A program made the position numbers and the translations under genes. Under the pieces are notes generated by a model, which saw only the letters and a program-made list of their open reading frames with translations, did not search any database and was not told the origin of the DNA. DNA of 64,000 bases from Deinococcus sp. AB2017081 (GTDB taxonomy: Bacteria; Deinococcota; Deinococci; Deinococcales; Deinococcaceae), in the NCBI RefSeq assembly GCF_034440735.1, contig NZ_CP140098.1, positions 2,411,501-2,475,500 on the forward strand, written 5' to 3'. The stretch's first letter is position 1; each line of letters starts with the position of its first letter. Shown here one piece after another: positions 50,973-60,046 of this stretch.

Positions 50973-51504
50973 TGGCGGCCTCGATGTCGTTGTCGACGCC
51001 CAGGGTCTTCCTGAAGGCGGCCGCGCCCACGGTCACCTTCTCTCGCACCAGCGAGTACGGGCCGTGCTCGCGGGCCGTCTCGATGACCACGTAGTAGTCG
51101 CCCTGTGGCAGCACCTTGCCCCGGTCGTCCTTGCCGTCCCACGCGACCGCATACGTGCCGGGGTTGCGGGTGGCGGAGCTGACCGTGCTGACCAGTTCCG
51201 AGTTCTGGCGCGTCCAGCGGCGCAGTTCGGCCAGCCAGCGCGGGTTCAGGCGGCTCTGAGACAGCCACACGGTCAGGTTGCGCAGCGTGGCGCCCTGGCC
51301 GTCCTCGATATAGACCGCCACGTACGGCCGCTTGACGCGTCCGGTGGCCTTCGTGGCGACCGTGAAGGCGATGTCCAGTGCCATCCCGGCCGCCCAGGGT
51401 TTGCCGGCAGTGGCCGGCGCCGCCGCACCGGCGAATCGGCCCAGGGTCAGGGTGGCAGTGGCGGCGGCAAGGGTGCCCATAAATCGGCGTCGGGTGTGGG
51501 TCAT
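50950..51504 (-). CDS. DUF2271 periplasmic protein, Tat-exported
   Basis: 184 residues with a twin-arginine signal (T-R-R-R-F-M-G, about 4-10) and the DUF2271 pattern (I-A-F-T-V-A-T, R-P-Y-V-A-V-Y-I-E-D, A-V-A-W-D-G-K-D-D-R-G, a FlgD-like fold). AGGAG precedes the ATG. DUF2271, PepSY and ApbE genes often travel together; a redox role on the outer side of the membrane is expected but the substrate is not known. Second gene of the operon. Confidence 0.8.
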   Translation of the reverse strand: MTHTRRRFMGTLAAATATLTLGRFAGAAAPATAGKPWAAGMALDIAFTVATKATGRVKRPYVAVYIEDGQGATLRNLTVWLSQSRLNPRWLAELRRWTRQNSELVSTVSSATRNPGTYAVAWDGKDDRGKVLPQGDYYVVIETAREHGPYSLVREKVTVGAAAFRKTLGVDNDIEAASVSFGKA

Positions 51505-51564
51505 GGTGGATACTCCTGGGGACGGGGGATGGACCGAACGTGGCCCGACTCTTCCGTGGGGGCG

Positions 51565-52536
51565 TTAGCCCGACGTTAGAGCGGCCCAGCCGGCGCTGGG
51601 ATGGATGTGGCCGGTGTCCGTGACGATCAGCGCCGCACAGCCGACCTGGCGGTCGATCACGGTCAGTGCAGCGGGCACGTCAAGGACGCCGGCCACGGTG
51701 GCGAGCGCGTCGGCGGTGGCACAGTCCGGCGCGACGACCGTGACACCGGCCGTGCCCGACACCGGCCTCCCGCTGCGCGGGTCGATCACGTGGGAGTGCC
51801 AGTGCCCGGCGATGTCCACGCCCCGGTGCGCGTTGCCGCTGCTCGCCAGGGCCGCGTCCGTCACACGCACGCGGGCCATGGGTGGCAGGTCGTCGCGCCG
51901 GGAGCGTGGGTCGGCCACCGCCACCACGACGCCACGCGGCCCGGCCGTCCGGAGATCGCCACCCGCATTCACGAGCACCTCCCGCACGCCCGGCACTGCG
52001 GCCGCAGCGTGGGCGGCGCGGTCGACGATATACCCCTTGGCCAGCGCGTTCAGCCCGAGGGGATACCGGGCATGCAGGGTGGCCGACCCGTCGCCGTGGA
52101 GCGTCCACGGATCGGCGCAGAGGTCGTGAACCAGCCTCCCCAGCGCGGCAGGATCGGGCAACGAGCGGTTTCGTGCCGCCGCTGCCCACAGGGCCCCCAG
52201 GGCGTCCGCGCCCGGATGAAACGCTCCTCCGGACACCTGACGCCAGTGGTCGGTCAGCCGCAACACGGCCTCCAGATCGGCACCGATCGCGGTGCGGTCA
52301 TCCGGGTAGGCCAGCCAGCGGCGCAGCTCGCTGTCGGGATCGAAGCGGTTCAGGACGTCTGTCAGCCGCTCGATCTCGGCCAGCGCCGCGCCCTCGGCCT
52401 CATCGGCCCTCCGGCGCGAGTCGGCCACCACCTGCACCTCGACCTCGGTGCCCAGGAGACGCTCGTAGACGTGGCGCACGTGGGCCGGTGGACACAGGGA
52501 ACGCAGCAGCGACAGCGCGGACGGCATGCGGTTCAT
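51565..52536 (-). CDS. apbE: FAD:protein FMN transferase
   Basis: 323 residues. Covalently attaches FMN to Thr/Ser of partner flavoproteins outside the membrane. The ApbE pattern is clear: L-N-R-F-D-P-D-S-E-L, L-N-A-L-A-K-G-Y-I-V-D, V-N-A-G-G-D-L-R-T, S-S-G-N, and H-V-I-D-P-R-S-G-R-P-V. No obvious lipobox or signal peptide, so it may act in the cytoplasm or be anchored otherwise. It leads the operon with DUF2271 and PepSY proteins, probably flavinylating one of them. The start codon lies within a 9-bp inverted repeat. Confidence 0.88.
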   Translation of the reverse strand: MNRMPSALSLLRSLCPPAHVRHVYERLLGTEVEVQVVADSRRRADEAEGAALAEIERLTDVLNRFDPDSELRRWLAYPDDRTAIGADLEAVLRLTDHWRQVSGGAFHPGADALGALWAAAARNRSLPDPAALGRLVHDLCADPWTLHGDGSATLHARYPLGLNALAKGYIVDRAAHAAAAVPGVREVLVNAGGDLRTAGPRGVVVAVADPRSRRDDLPPMARVRVTDAALASSGNAHRGVDIAGHWHSHVIDPRSGRPVSGTAGVTVVAPDCATADALATVAGVLDVPAALTVIDRQVGCAALIVTDTGHIHPSAGWAALTSG

Positions 52537-52566
52537 TCTCTGAACGGAGTTCGAAGATTCAGAGAA
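52536..52566. promoter_or_regulatory. Inverted repeat at the apbE start (operator candidate)
   Basis: TTCTCTGAA and TTCAGAGAA are perfect 9-base arms 13 bases apart, with TTCGAA near the centre. One arm touches the apbE start codon at 52536, so a bound repressor would block initiation of the operon. No regulator is encoded nearby. Confidence 0.5.
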
Positions 52567-52657
52567 GGCACCGCACCGGGACGGCAGGGCTCCATCCCGG
52601 TGCGCGCTCGCCGATGGGCGGAGCCGTGGCTCCCCCCCTGCAGCCCCGCCGCGCCGG

Positions 52658-52930
52658 TCAGGCGGCCGGTGGCGTGGCCAGCACCCAGAACAGCAGCCCC
52701 ACCAGGATCAGGTCGAGGGCCCACGACGCCGGACGGCGCAGGGCCGCGTTCGAGCGGGCACGCATGACCTGCACCCCGATCCGGACGAGCAGCAGCGAGG
52801 CGACGAGCCACGGGCTGGGCGTGGGGCCACCCAGCAGGGGCAGGAACAGCAGCACCGCCAGCACCGCCAGCAGTCCCAGACTGGCAGCGGTCCACGCGTC
52901 CGGGCGTCCGGGTGGGTGTGGCGTCGTCAC
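52658..52930 (-). CDS. Small membrane protein coupled to glgB
   Basis: 90 residues from a GTG at 52930 whose GTGA overlaps the glgB stop. Three hydrophobic segments (about 14-31, 37-50 and 70-88). The family is not recognised. Cotranscription with glgB does not itself indicate a role in glycogen metabolism. Confidence 0.6.
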   Translation of the reverse strand: MTTPHPPGRPDAWTAASLGLLAVLAVLLFLPLLGGPTPSPWLVASLLLVRIGVQVMRARSNAALRRPASWALDLILVGLLFWVLATPPAA

Positions 52931-54822
52931 CGCCGGTCGCTCACCGCCGGCGGCTGCACCGGCTCCAGCACCAGCACACTGTTGGGTGGCAGGTTCAGCC
53001 GCAGCGAATGCGTCTGGCTGTTCCAGCCCTCGTCCGAGGCGGTCAGGCTGGACTGCTGGGTTCCGAAGCCGCCGTACTCGCCGTCGTCCGTCGACAGCAG
53101 CACGCGGTAGTCGCCTCCCTGGGGCGTGCCGACCGGGTACTGTTCGCGGAACACCGGGGTCAGGTTGGCCACGACCAGGCTCCACGCCGCGCTGCCGGGA
53201 TCGCGGCGCAGGAACGCGTACACGGATTCGTCGGTGGCATCCGCATCGATCCACAGCAGGCCCTCGTCCTTGAGGTCACCGGTGTGCCAGTCGGGCCGCT
53301 GGCAGTACAGGGCATTGAGCCGGCGAACCAGGTTCATGACGCCCCGGTGATCCGGCTGATCGGCCATGTACCACGGCAGGCCATCCTCGTACGCCCACTC
53401 GGTGGACTGGGCGAACTCCTGCCCCATGAACAGCAGTTTCTTGCCGGGTGTGGCCCACATCATCGCCAGGAACGCGCGGTAGCCGGCGCGCTGCGCGTAC
53501 CAGTCACCGGGCATCTTCATGACCATGCTCTTCTTCAGGTGCACGACCTCGTCGTGGCTGATCGCCAGGACATAGTTCTCGGTGGTGCGGTAGGCGTTGT
53601 AGAAGGTCAGGGCGTGGTGGTGGTACTTGCGCCACAGCGGGTCTTCCTCGAAATAGCGCAGGGTGTCGTTCATCCAGCCCATCGCCCACTTGTAGTCGAA
53701 GCCCAGGCCGAACGGGGTCGGGGTGGTCACGCCGGGGAAGGCGGTGCTCTCCTCGGCCACGATCATGCAGCCGGGCGCCATGTGGTGCACGACCTCGTTC
53801 AGACGCTTGAGGAAGGCGATGGCCTCCAGGTTCTCCCGGCCACCGTGGATGTTGGGCACCCACTCGGTGCGCGAGAAGTCCAGGTACAGCATGCTCGCCA
53901 CGGCGTCCACGCGCAGGCCGTCGATGTGGTAGTCCTGCAGCCATGTAAGCGCCGAGCCGATCAGGAACATCACGACCTCGTTGCGGCCGTAGTCGAAGAT
54001 GTACGTGTTCCAGTCGAGGTGGAAGCCCTTGCGCGGATCGGCGTACTCGAACAGGGGGCCGCCGTCGAACTTGGCGAGCGCGAACTCGTCGGTCGGGAAG
54101 TGTCCCGGCACCCAGTCGAGCAGCACGCCGATCCCCAGGCCGTGCAGGTGATCCACGAAATACTTGAAGTCCTCCGGGCTGCCCATGCGGCTGCTGGGCG
54201 CGTAGTACCCGGTCACCTGATAGCCCCACGAGCCGTCGAAGGGATGTTCCATGACCCCCAGCAGTTCGACATGGGTGTAGCCCATGTACACCACGTACTC
54301 GCCGAGCTGATGCGCAAGGTCACGGTAGTTCAGGAACCAGCCGTCGTCACGTTTCTTCCAGCTGGGCAGGTGCACCTCGTACACACTGACCGGCCGGTCG
54401 AAGCGCTGGGTGCGGTCGGCCATCCACGTGTCGTCGTGCCAGACGTAGTCGCTGTCCCACACGATACTGGCCGTCGCGGGCCGCACCTCGAAGAACCTGC
54501 CATAGGGATCGCTCTTGTCCAGGGTGCGGCCGTCGGCGCCGGTCACGCGGAACTTGTAGCGCTGGCCCTTCCGGGCCGAGGGCACGAACACGCCCCAGTA
54601 CCCGAACTCCAGCCGCTGCATGGGGTTGTCGTACCCGTTGTAGCCGTTGAAATCACCGACCACGCTGACGTGCTGAGCCGCCGGGGCCCAGACCGCGAAG
54701 CGCACACCCTCGACGCCGTTCTCGGTGACCGGATGGGCACCCAGCAGGTGATCCGGGCGCACCAGATCGGCCGTGACGAGCTTTTGCAGGTGCCCGTGGT
54801 CGAGCGGAAGCGGTTCAGTCAT
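52927..54822 (-). CDS. glgB: 1,4-alpha-glucan branching enzyme
   Basis: 631 residues from the ATG at 54822, six bases after TACACT. Makes alpha-1,6 branches in glycogen. N-terminal CBM48 (F-A-V-W-A-P-A-A), GH13 barrel with D in D-G-L-R-V-D-A-V-A-S-M, E in I-V-A-E-E-S-T-A-F-P and D in S-H-D-E-V, then a C-terminal beta domain. All three catalytic residues are present. Length suits the short type with a single N-domain. Ends in overlap with a small membrane protein gene. Confidence 0.94.
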   Translation of the reverse strand: MTEPLPLDHGHLQKLVTADLVRPDHLLGAHPVTENGVEGVRFAVWAPAAQHVSVVGDFNGYNGYDNPMQRLEFGYWGVFVPSARKGQRYKFRVTGADGRTLDKSDPYGRFFEVRPATASIVWDSDYVWHDDTWMADRTQRFDRPVSVYEVHLPSWKKRDDGWFLNYRDLAHQLGEYVVYMGYTHVELLGVMEHPFDGSWGYQVTGYYAPSSRMGSPEDFKYFVDHLHGLGIGVLLDWVPGHFPTDEFALAKFDGGPLFEYADPRKGFHLDWNTYIFDYGRNEVVMFLIGSALTWLQDYHIDGLRVDAVASMLYLDFSRTEWVPNIHGGRENLEAIAFLKRLNEVVHHMAPGCMIVAEESTAFPGVTTPTPFGLGFDYKWAMGWMNDTLRYFEEDPLWRKYHHHALTFYNAYRTTENYVLAISHDEVVHLKKSMVMKMPGDWYAQRAGYRAFLAMMWATPGKKLLFMGQEFAQSTEWAYEDGLPWYMADQPDHRGVMNLVRRLNALYCQRPDWHTGDLKDEGLLWIDADATDESVYAFLRRDPGSAAWSLVVANLTPVFREQYPVGTPQGGDYRVLLSTDDGEYGGFGTQQSSLTASDEGWNSQTHSLRLNLPPNSVLVLEPVQPPAVSDRR

Positions 54823-54914
54823 GTTCCGAGTGTAGCGGGCAGGGTCGCGCTTCAGGAGCGGCGGGCGGCGCGTGGACCGAAGATCATGGTTTGGCAAATG
54901 TTGCGTGGACGAAG

Positions 54915-54944
54915 CGGGCGGCCGTCACCCTGGACGGCCGCCCG
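54915..54944 (-). terminator. Terminator downstream of ilvE
   Basis: A perfect 12-bp stem CGGGCGGCCGTC with its complement and an ACCCTG loop, 20 bases past the ilvE stop. Confidence 0.7.
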
Positions 54945-54966
54945 GAAGTGTGCGATGCCCGGCGTC

Positions 54967-56007
54967 CTAGACCTTGACGATCCAGCCGTCGGGCGCGGCG
55001 CGGTCTCCGAACTGGATGCCGACCAGCTCGTCGTACAGCTGCCGGGTCACCGGTCCGGCCTCGGTCTCCGAGTGGAAGACATGGAAGTGCTCCCCGTGCT
55101 GGATGCCGCCGATGGGCGTGATGACGGCCGCCGTGCCGCACGCCCCGGCCTCGGCGTAGGCGTCCAGGCCGTCGATGAACACGTCGCCCTCGACGACGTC
55201 CAGGCCCAGCCGTTCCCGGGCGATGTGCAGCAGGCTGTATTTCGTGATGCTCGGCAGGATGCTGGGCGACTGGGGCGTGACGAAGGTGCGGCCGTCCTTC
55301 GTGATCACGAACAGGTTGGCGCTGCCGACCTCCTCGATCTTGGTGTGGGTCTCCGGATCCAGGTAGATCGCGTCGGCGAAGTGCCGGGCCTTGGCTTCCT
55401 GGCCCGGCAGCAGGCTCGCGGCGTAGTTGCCGCCCACCTTGGCGGCCCCGGTGCCATGCGGCGCGGCGCGGTCGTACGGCGAGGTGATGAAGTTCTGTGG
55501 CGTCAGGCCACCCTTGAAGTACGGGCCGACCGGGATGCAGAACACGCTGAAGATGAACTCCGGGGCCGACCGCACGCCGATGTTGTCGCCCACGCCGATG
55601 ACGAAGGGCCGCAGGTACAGCGCTCCGCCCGTGCCGTAGGGCGGGATGAAGTGGTCGTTGGCCGCCACCACCTGCCGGCACGCCTCGATGAAGGCCTCGG
55701 TGCTCGGTGCCGGCATCAGCAGGCGGTCGCAGCTGCGCTGCATGCGGGCCGCGTTCTGATCCGGCCGGAACAGGTTCACGCTGCCGTCGGCACAGCGGTA
55801 CGCCTTGAGGCCCTCAAAGCACTGCTGTCCGTAGTGCAGCGCCGTCGAACCCTCGGAGATGTGCAGGACGTTGTCGCGCGTCAGCGTCCCGGCGTCCCAC
55901 TCGCCCTCACGCCAGTGCGACAGGTACCGGAAGTCGGTGCGGATATAGCTGAAGCCCAGGGTCGACCAGTCGATATCTACGGTGGGGGCCACGGGGGTCT
56001 GCGTCAT
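54967..56007 (-). CDS. ilvE: Branched-chain amino acid aminotransferase
   Basis: 346 residues. PLP enzyme (fold type IV) for the last step of Leu, Ile and Val synthesis. S-T-A-L-H-Y-G-Q-Q-C-F-E-G-L-K-A-Y, the PLP-Lys in A-K-V-G-G-N-Y-A-A-S-L (about 205) and the E-E-V-G-S-A-N-L-F motif are present; the length matches the longer class II BCAT group. A GACAAT box lies 5 bases before the ATG. Confidence 0.93.
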   Translation of the reverse strand: MTQTPVAPTVDIDWSTLGFSYIRTDFRYLSHWREGEWDAGTLTRDNVLHISEGSTALHYGQQCFEGLKAYRCADGSVNLFRPDQNAARMQRSCDRLLMPAPSTEAFIEACRQVVAANDHFIPPYGTGGALYLRPFVIGVGDNIGVRSAPEFIFSVFCIPVGPYFKGGLTPQNFITSPYDRAAPHGTGAAKVGGNYAASLLPGQEAKARHFADAIYLDPETHTKIEEVGSANLFVITKDGRTFVTPQSPSILPSITKYSLLHIARERLGLDVVEGDVFIDGLDAYAEAGACGTAAVITPIGGIQHGEHFHVFHSETEAGPVTRQLYDELVGIQFGDRAAPDGWIVKV

Positions 56008-56068
56008 GCCTGATTGTCGCTCACCGGACGGAGCACGTCACGGGACGCGTCCAGTCATCCGGACGGGA

Positions 56069-56692
56069 TCACTGCAGCACGTACCGGCGGAACCGCTCCA
56101 GGATGCCCAGACCGACCGCGCCGCTCTTCTCCGGGTGGAACTGCGTGGCGTGCAGGTTTCCCCGGCTGAACGCGGCCCAGAACGGGACGCCGTAGTGCGA
56201 GAGCGCGCCGTCGTCCACGGGGATGTCGGCCGGCACGTAGTACGAGTGGACGAAGTACGCATAGGCGTCGGCGCCGAGCCCGCGCAGCAGCGGGGGATCG
56301 CCGCGCAGTTCCAGGCCGTTCCAGCCCATCTGCGGCACCTTGTGGCCCGGCGCGGCGTCGAATTTGCGCACGGTGCCCGGCACCAGTCCCAGACCGGGTA
56401 CGCCCGGCGCTTCCTCGGAGTCGGAGAGCAGCATCTGCATGCCCACGCAGATCCCCAGCAGCGGGGTGCCCGCCTGCGCGGCGTCCATGACCGGGCCGTG
56501 GAATCCGCTGGAGTCGAAGGCCTCCATGACCTGCCGGAAGTGACCCTGGCCGGGCACGACCAGCGCGTCGGCGTGCGGCACGTCGGCGGGGTCGGCGCTG
56601 ACGGTCACGGTCATCCCGGCGCGTTCCAGGGCCTTGGCCGCGCTGCGGACATTCCCGGCCCCGTAGTCGAGCAGCAGCACCGCCGCGCTCAC
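56069..56692 (-). CDS. hisH: Imidazole glycerol phosphate synthase, glutaminase subunit
   Basis: 207 residues. Class I glutamine amidotransferase supplying NH3 to HisF. L-D-Y-G-A-G-N at the start, nucleophile Cys in G-I-C-V-G-M-Q (about 83), F-V-H-S-Y-Y and H-P-E-K-S (catalytic His-Glu) are visible. GTG start overlapping the hisB stop. hisF is not adjacent in the window. Confidence 0.93.
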   Translation of the reverse strand: MSAAVLLLDYGAGNVRSAAKALERAGMTVTVSADPADVPHADALVVPGQGHFRQVMEAFDSSGFHGPVMDAAQAGTPLLGICVGMQMLLSDSEEAPGVPGLGLVPGTVRKFDAAPGHKVPQMGWNGLELRGDPPLLRGLGADAYAYFVHSYYVPADIPVDDGALSHYGVPFWAAFSRGNLHATQFHPEKSGAVGLGILERFRRYVLQ

Positions 56693-57276
56693 AGGCTGCC
56701 CTTGGTGCTCGGCAGCACGTCGGAGGTGACCGTCACGGCGTCGCGCAGGGCCCGCGCCAGGGCCTTGACCACCGCCTCGATGACGTGGTGTGCCTCACGG
56801 CCCGCCAGCACGCGCACGTGCAGGGTGATGCCGCCGTGGTTGCACAGCCCGCGCAGGAACTCGCGCAGGTGGTAGTGCGTCATGCCGCCGGCGTGGCCCC
56901 AGATGTCCAGCGTCTCGGGCTCGAAGGCCAGGTGGGCCCGGCCCGACAGATCGACGACCACGTGCGCCAGCGTCTCGTCCATGGGCACGAAGGCGCTGCC
57001 GTAGCGCTCGATGCCCCGGCGGTCCCCCAGCGCCTGCGTCAGCGCCTGCCCCAGCGTGATGCCGGTGTCCTCGATCAGGTGGTGCGGCTCGATGTGCAGG
57101 TCGCCGGTCGCGGTCACGCTCAGGCCCAGGCGGCTGTGGCGGGCCAGCGCATCGAGCATGTGGTCGAAGAACCCGTGCCCGGTGGCCGGCGGATCATAGG
57201 CAGCGGAATCCAGATCGAGACGAACCGTGATGGCGGTCTCGCTGGTCGTACGGGTGAGGGTGGCCGAACGGCTCAT
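56689..57276 (-). CDS. hisB: Imidazoleglycerol-phosphate dehydratase
   Basis: 195 residues, the monofunctional type. Motifs: G-H-G-F-F-D-H-M-L-D, the H-H-L-I-E-D-T-G metal site, and later H-H-V-I-E-A, the internal repeat of the fold. ATG at 57276, six bases after TAGGAT, indicating a leaderless mRNA. First gene of the hisB-hisH unit. Confidence 0.94.
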   Translation of the reverse strand: MSRSATLTRTTSETAITVRLDLDSAAYDPPATGHGFFDHMLDALARHSRLGLSVTATGDLHIEPHHLIEDTGITLGQALTQALGDRRGIERYGSAFVPMDETLAHVVVDLSGRAHLAFEPETLDIWGHAGGMTHYHLREFLRGLCNHGGITLHVRVLAGREAHHVIEAVVKALARALRDAVTVTSDVLPSTKGSL

Positions 57277-57460
57277 GGCCGCATCCTACGCAGTCTGGAG
57301 GGTCACCGGCACAGTGCGTCTGGACGTCCTGCTCCCCGCCGCAGATCCAGACCAGCACCGGCGTGTCAAGCGGGCCTGCGCCGGATGTAAGAAACTGGGC
57401 GCGATCTCATATTTGTACTGGCAAAGGAAAGCATCTGCAGCACGGCGGTTTTCGATTGTG

Positions 57461-57489
57461 TGGTCAATCCGGAACACCGCCGATATCAT
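57461..57489 (+). promoter_or_regulatory. Promoter candidate of the 57583 subtilase
   Basis: TGGTCA (57461-57466) and TATCAT (57484-57489) are 17 bases apart. This gives a leader of about 85 bases before the ATG, which has its own GGAGG. The rest of the 306-base gap between hisB and the subtilase shows no gene. Confidence 0.5.
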
Positions 57490-57582
57490 CTAGACAAGTC
57501 ATGATCCCAGCGATAGCGGCCCGGTAGAACAGCGACGTCAAGCACAATTCTCTCGACACCCACGTCCCCCCTGGAGGTTCGG

Positions 57583-59124
57583 ATGACGGATATTCGTTTT
57601 GCTGTCGGCACGCTGGTCACCACCCTGATGCTCGCCGCCTGTAGCCAGTCGGGAGTGCCGACGGCCACCGGCAGCGTTCCCGAGCGCGTGGCCGGCACCC
57701 CGGCCCCGGTGCTCGGCACCTCCAACCCGGATGCCATTCCCGGCCAGTACATCGTGGTCTTCAGTGACGGCGCCGTGGGGTCGTCCGTGTCCACCCAGGG
57801 GGCCGGCGCCCTGATCCGCAGCCTGAACCTCGATCCCCAGGGCGTGACCATCCAGCACATCTACGGACAGGCCCTGTCCGGGTTTGCGGCCACCCTGAGC
57901 GCCCAGAACCTCCAGACCCTGCGTGCCGACCCCCGCGTGAAGTACATCGAGCAGGACGGCATCATGCGGGCCACCGCGACCCAGAGCGGCGCAACGTGGG
58001 GCCTCGACCGTATCGACCAGCGCACCCTGCCGCTGGACGGCAATTACACGTATACGAGCACCGCCAGCGGCGTGAAGGTCTACATCATCGACACCGGGAT
58101 CAACACCTCGCACACGAACTTCGGCGGGCGGGCCGTGTGGGGCACGAACACCACGGGCGACGGCAACAACTCCGACTGCCAGGGCCACGGCACCCACGTG
58201 GCGGGGACGGTCGGCAGCGCCACCTGGGGCGTGGCCAAGGGCGTGACGCTGGTCGCCGTGAAGGTGCTCGGCTGTGACGGCAGCGGCACCAACTCCGGTG
58301 TGATCGCCGGCGTGAACTGGGCCGTGACGAACAAGGGCAGCGCGGCAGCGGTCGCCAACATGAGCCTGGGCGGTGGCGCCAGCCAGGCGGTGGACGACGC
58401 CGTGAACACCGCGGCCAGCAAGAACCTGGTCATGGCGGTCGCGGCCGGCAACGAGAACCAGAACGCCTGCAACGTGTCGCCGGCCCGCGCCGCGAGCGCC
58501 ATCACGGTCGGCTCGACGACCAGCACCGATGCCCGCAGCAGCTTCAGCAACTACGGCTCGTGCGTGGATCTGTTCGCACCGGGCAGCAACATCACCAGCA
58601 CGTGGATCGGCAGCACCACGGCCACGAACACCATCAGCGGCACCAGCATGGCCACTCCGCACGTGGCGGGCGCGGCGGCCCTGCTGATCGCCGGCGGCAA
58701 CACCACCTCCAGCGCCGTGGCGGGGGCCATGCTCGGAGCGGCCACGACCGGCAAGGTCATGGGCGCCGGCACCGGCAGCCCGAACCTGCTGCTGTACACC
58801 GGCAGCGGCACCACCACGCCGCCGGCGGGCACCACCACCTACACCGGCTCGATCACGGCCTCGGGCTCCAGCAGCTACAAGCCCTCGACCACCGGTTTCA
58901 GCTACGCGGGGGGAACCCTCAAAGGCGTGCTGGGCGGGCCCAGCGGCACGGACTTCGACCTGTACCTCCAGAAACTCTCGGGCAGCACGTGGAGCACCGT
59001 GGCGTCCAGCCTGGGCAGCACGAGCACCGAGAGCGTGACCTACTCGGCGGCGAGCGGCACGTACCGCTGGCGCGTCTACAGCTACAGCGGCACCGGCAGC
59101 TTCACCCTGACCGAGACGAAGTAG
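57583..59124 (+). CDS. S8 proteinase K-like protease with C-terminal PPC-like domain
   Basis: 513 residues with GGAGG before the ATG. Lipobox L-A-A-C near residue 21; I9 propeptide (about 55-125, with P-G-Q-Y-I-V-V-F); catalytic domain with D170 (I-I-D-T-G-I), H202 (G-H-G-T-H-V-A-G) and S355 (G-T-S-M-A-T-P-H); a Thr/Pro linker (about 405-425) and a C-terminal beta-sandwich (D-F-D-L-Y-L-Q-K-L...Y-R-W-R-V-Y-S-Y-S-G-T-G-S-F-T-L) of the PPC type. Resembles the proteinase K group. A terminator follows. Confidence 0.92.
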   Translation: MTDIRFAVGTLVTTLMLAACSQSGVPTATGSVPERVAGTPAPVLGTSNPDAIPGQYIVVFSDGAVGSSVSTQGAGALIRSLNLDPQGVTIQHIYGQALSGFAATLSAQNLQTLRADPRVKYIEQDGIMRATATQSGATWGLDRIDQRTLPLDGNYTYTSTASGVKVYIIDTGINTSHTNFGGRAVWGTNTTGDGNNSDCQGHGTHVAGTVGSATWGVAKGVTLVAVKVLGCDGSGTNSGVIAGVNWAVTNKGSAAAVANMSLGGGASQAVDDAVNTAASKNLVMAVAAGNENQNACNVSPARAASAITVGSTTSTDARSSFSNYGSCVDLFAPGSNITSTWIGSTTATNTISGTSMATPHVAGAAALLIAGGNTTSSAVAGAMLGAATTGKVMGAGTGSPNLLLYTGSGTTTPPAGTTTYTGSITASGSSSYKPSTTGFSYAGGTLKGVLGGPSGTDFDLYLQKLSGSTWSTVASSLGSTSTESVTYSAASGTYRWRVYSYSGTGSFTLTETK

Positions 59125-59165
59125 TTCCTCGACCTGCGCCACCCCCAGGCGCAGATCCGAAACAG

Positions 59166-59193
59166 CAGGCCACAGGCAAGCTCCTGTGGCCTG
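59166..59193 (+). terminator. Terminator after the subtilase gene
   Basis: An 11-bp perfect stem CAGGCCACAGG/CCTGTGGCCTG with a CAAGCT loop. The 240 bases that follow, up to the ddrA promoter, show no gene. Confidence 0.7.
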
Positions 59194-59405
59194 TCGTCCT
59201 GTCGAGACGCCGGGCACCGCTCCGGACATCCGGTTGATCTGGCCGGACGACTTGCATTTCAGAGTCTCCAGCCGCAGCCAGTCGCAGCCTTTCATCGCGT
59301 CATCCCAAAATAGACGTGCAGGACGCACTTTACTCCACGACTGACCACCACCAGCTACCCGCTCCCGTATGGCAGATCCATGAAGCACCAGCAGATCATT
59401 CTGTC

Positions 59406-59434
59406 TTGACCGTAACGCCGTTATGTTATAGACT
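59406..59434 (+). promoter_or_regulatory. ddrA promoter (leaderless)
   Basis: TTGACC (59406-59411) and TAGACT (59429-59434) are 17 bases apart, and the predicted start of transcription falls on the ddrA ATG at 59441. Confidence 0.75.
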
Positions 59435-59437
59435 AAA
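59421..59437 (+). promoter_or_regulatory. Radiation/desiccation response motif (RDRM)
   Basis: TTATGTTATAGACTAAA matches the Deinococcus RDRM consensus TTATGTCATTGACATAA at 13 of 17 positions. It covers the -10 box and the start region of ddrA, where bound DdrO represses; PprI/IrrE cleavage of DdrO after damage relieves it. The motif is the best evidence of genus in the window. Confidence 0.88.
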
Positions 59438-59440
59438 TGC

Positions 59441-60046
59441 ATGAAGCTGAGCGATGTCCAGAAACGACTCCAGGCCCCGTTTCCCGCGCATCTGGTGGGG
59501 TGGAAACCCGGCGCCATCAGCAAGGACCGCAAGCGGGCCCTGATGCTCGCGCACATCGACGCACGGGCCGTGCAGGATCGCCTGGACGCGATCTGCCCCG
59601 ATGCGTGGAGCTTCGAGGTCGAGGTGGTGGCGGGCACGCGCCTGCCCACCGTCAAGGGCCGACTGACCATCCTGGGCGTATCACGCGAGGACATCGGCGA
59701 GGCCCCGGAAGGCGACCTCGGCACCCTGAAGGCTGCCAGCAGCGATGCTCTGAAGCGCTGCGCCGTGCACTTCGGGATCGGCCGCTACCTGTACGACCTG
59801 CCCAAGCAGTGGGCTGAATGGGACGACGCGAAGAGGGCGCCGGCCAGCACCCCCGACCTGCCCGACTGGGCCCGGCCCGACCACGAGCGCTCGCCCGGCG
59901 GTGCCCACCTGGTGCAGGCGATGGAACAGCTGCGCTACGAGCTGCCCGAGGATCTGGATCTCCAGCGCGAGGTCTACAAGCACCTCAAGGCGGCGCTGGG
60001 CAGCCTGCACCCCGAGACCGGCAGCAACCACGGACGGGCGGCATGA
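59441..60046 (+). CDS. ddrA: DNA damage response protein A (Rad52-like ssDNA end-binding)
   Basis: 201 residues. The sequence is recognisable as DdrA: M-K-L-S-D-V-Q-K-R-L-Q-A-P-F-P, then A-V-Q-D-R-L-D-A-I-C-P, W-S-F-E-V-E-V, the D-A-L-K-R-C-A-V-H-F-G-I-G-R-Y-L-Y-D Rad52-type core, and a charged C-terminus. DdrA protects 3' DNA ends after irradiation and desiccation. It is expected to be leaderless and under RDRM/DdrO control. Its stop overlaps the ATG of a 31-codon membrane ORF. Confidence 0.95.
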   Translation: MKLSDVQKRLQAPFPAHLVGWKPGAISKDRKRALMLAHIDARAVQDRLDAICPDAWSFEVEVVAGTRLPTVKGRLTILGVSREDIGEAPEGDLGTLKAASSDALKRCAVHFGIGRYLYDLPKQWAEWDDAKRAPASTPDLPDWARPDHERSPGGAHLVQAMEQLRYELPEDLDLQREVYKHLKAALGSLHPETGSNHGRAA

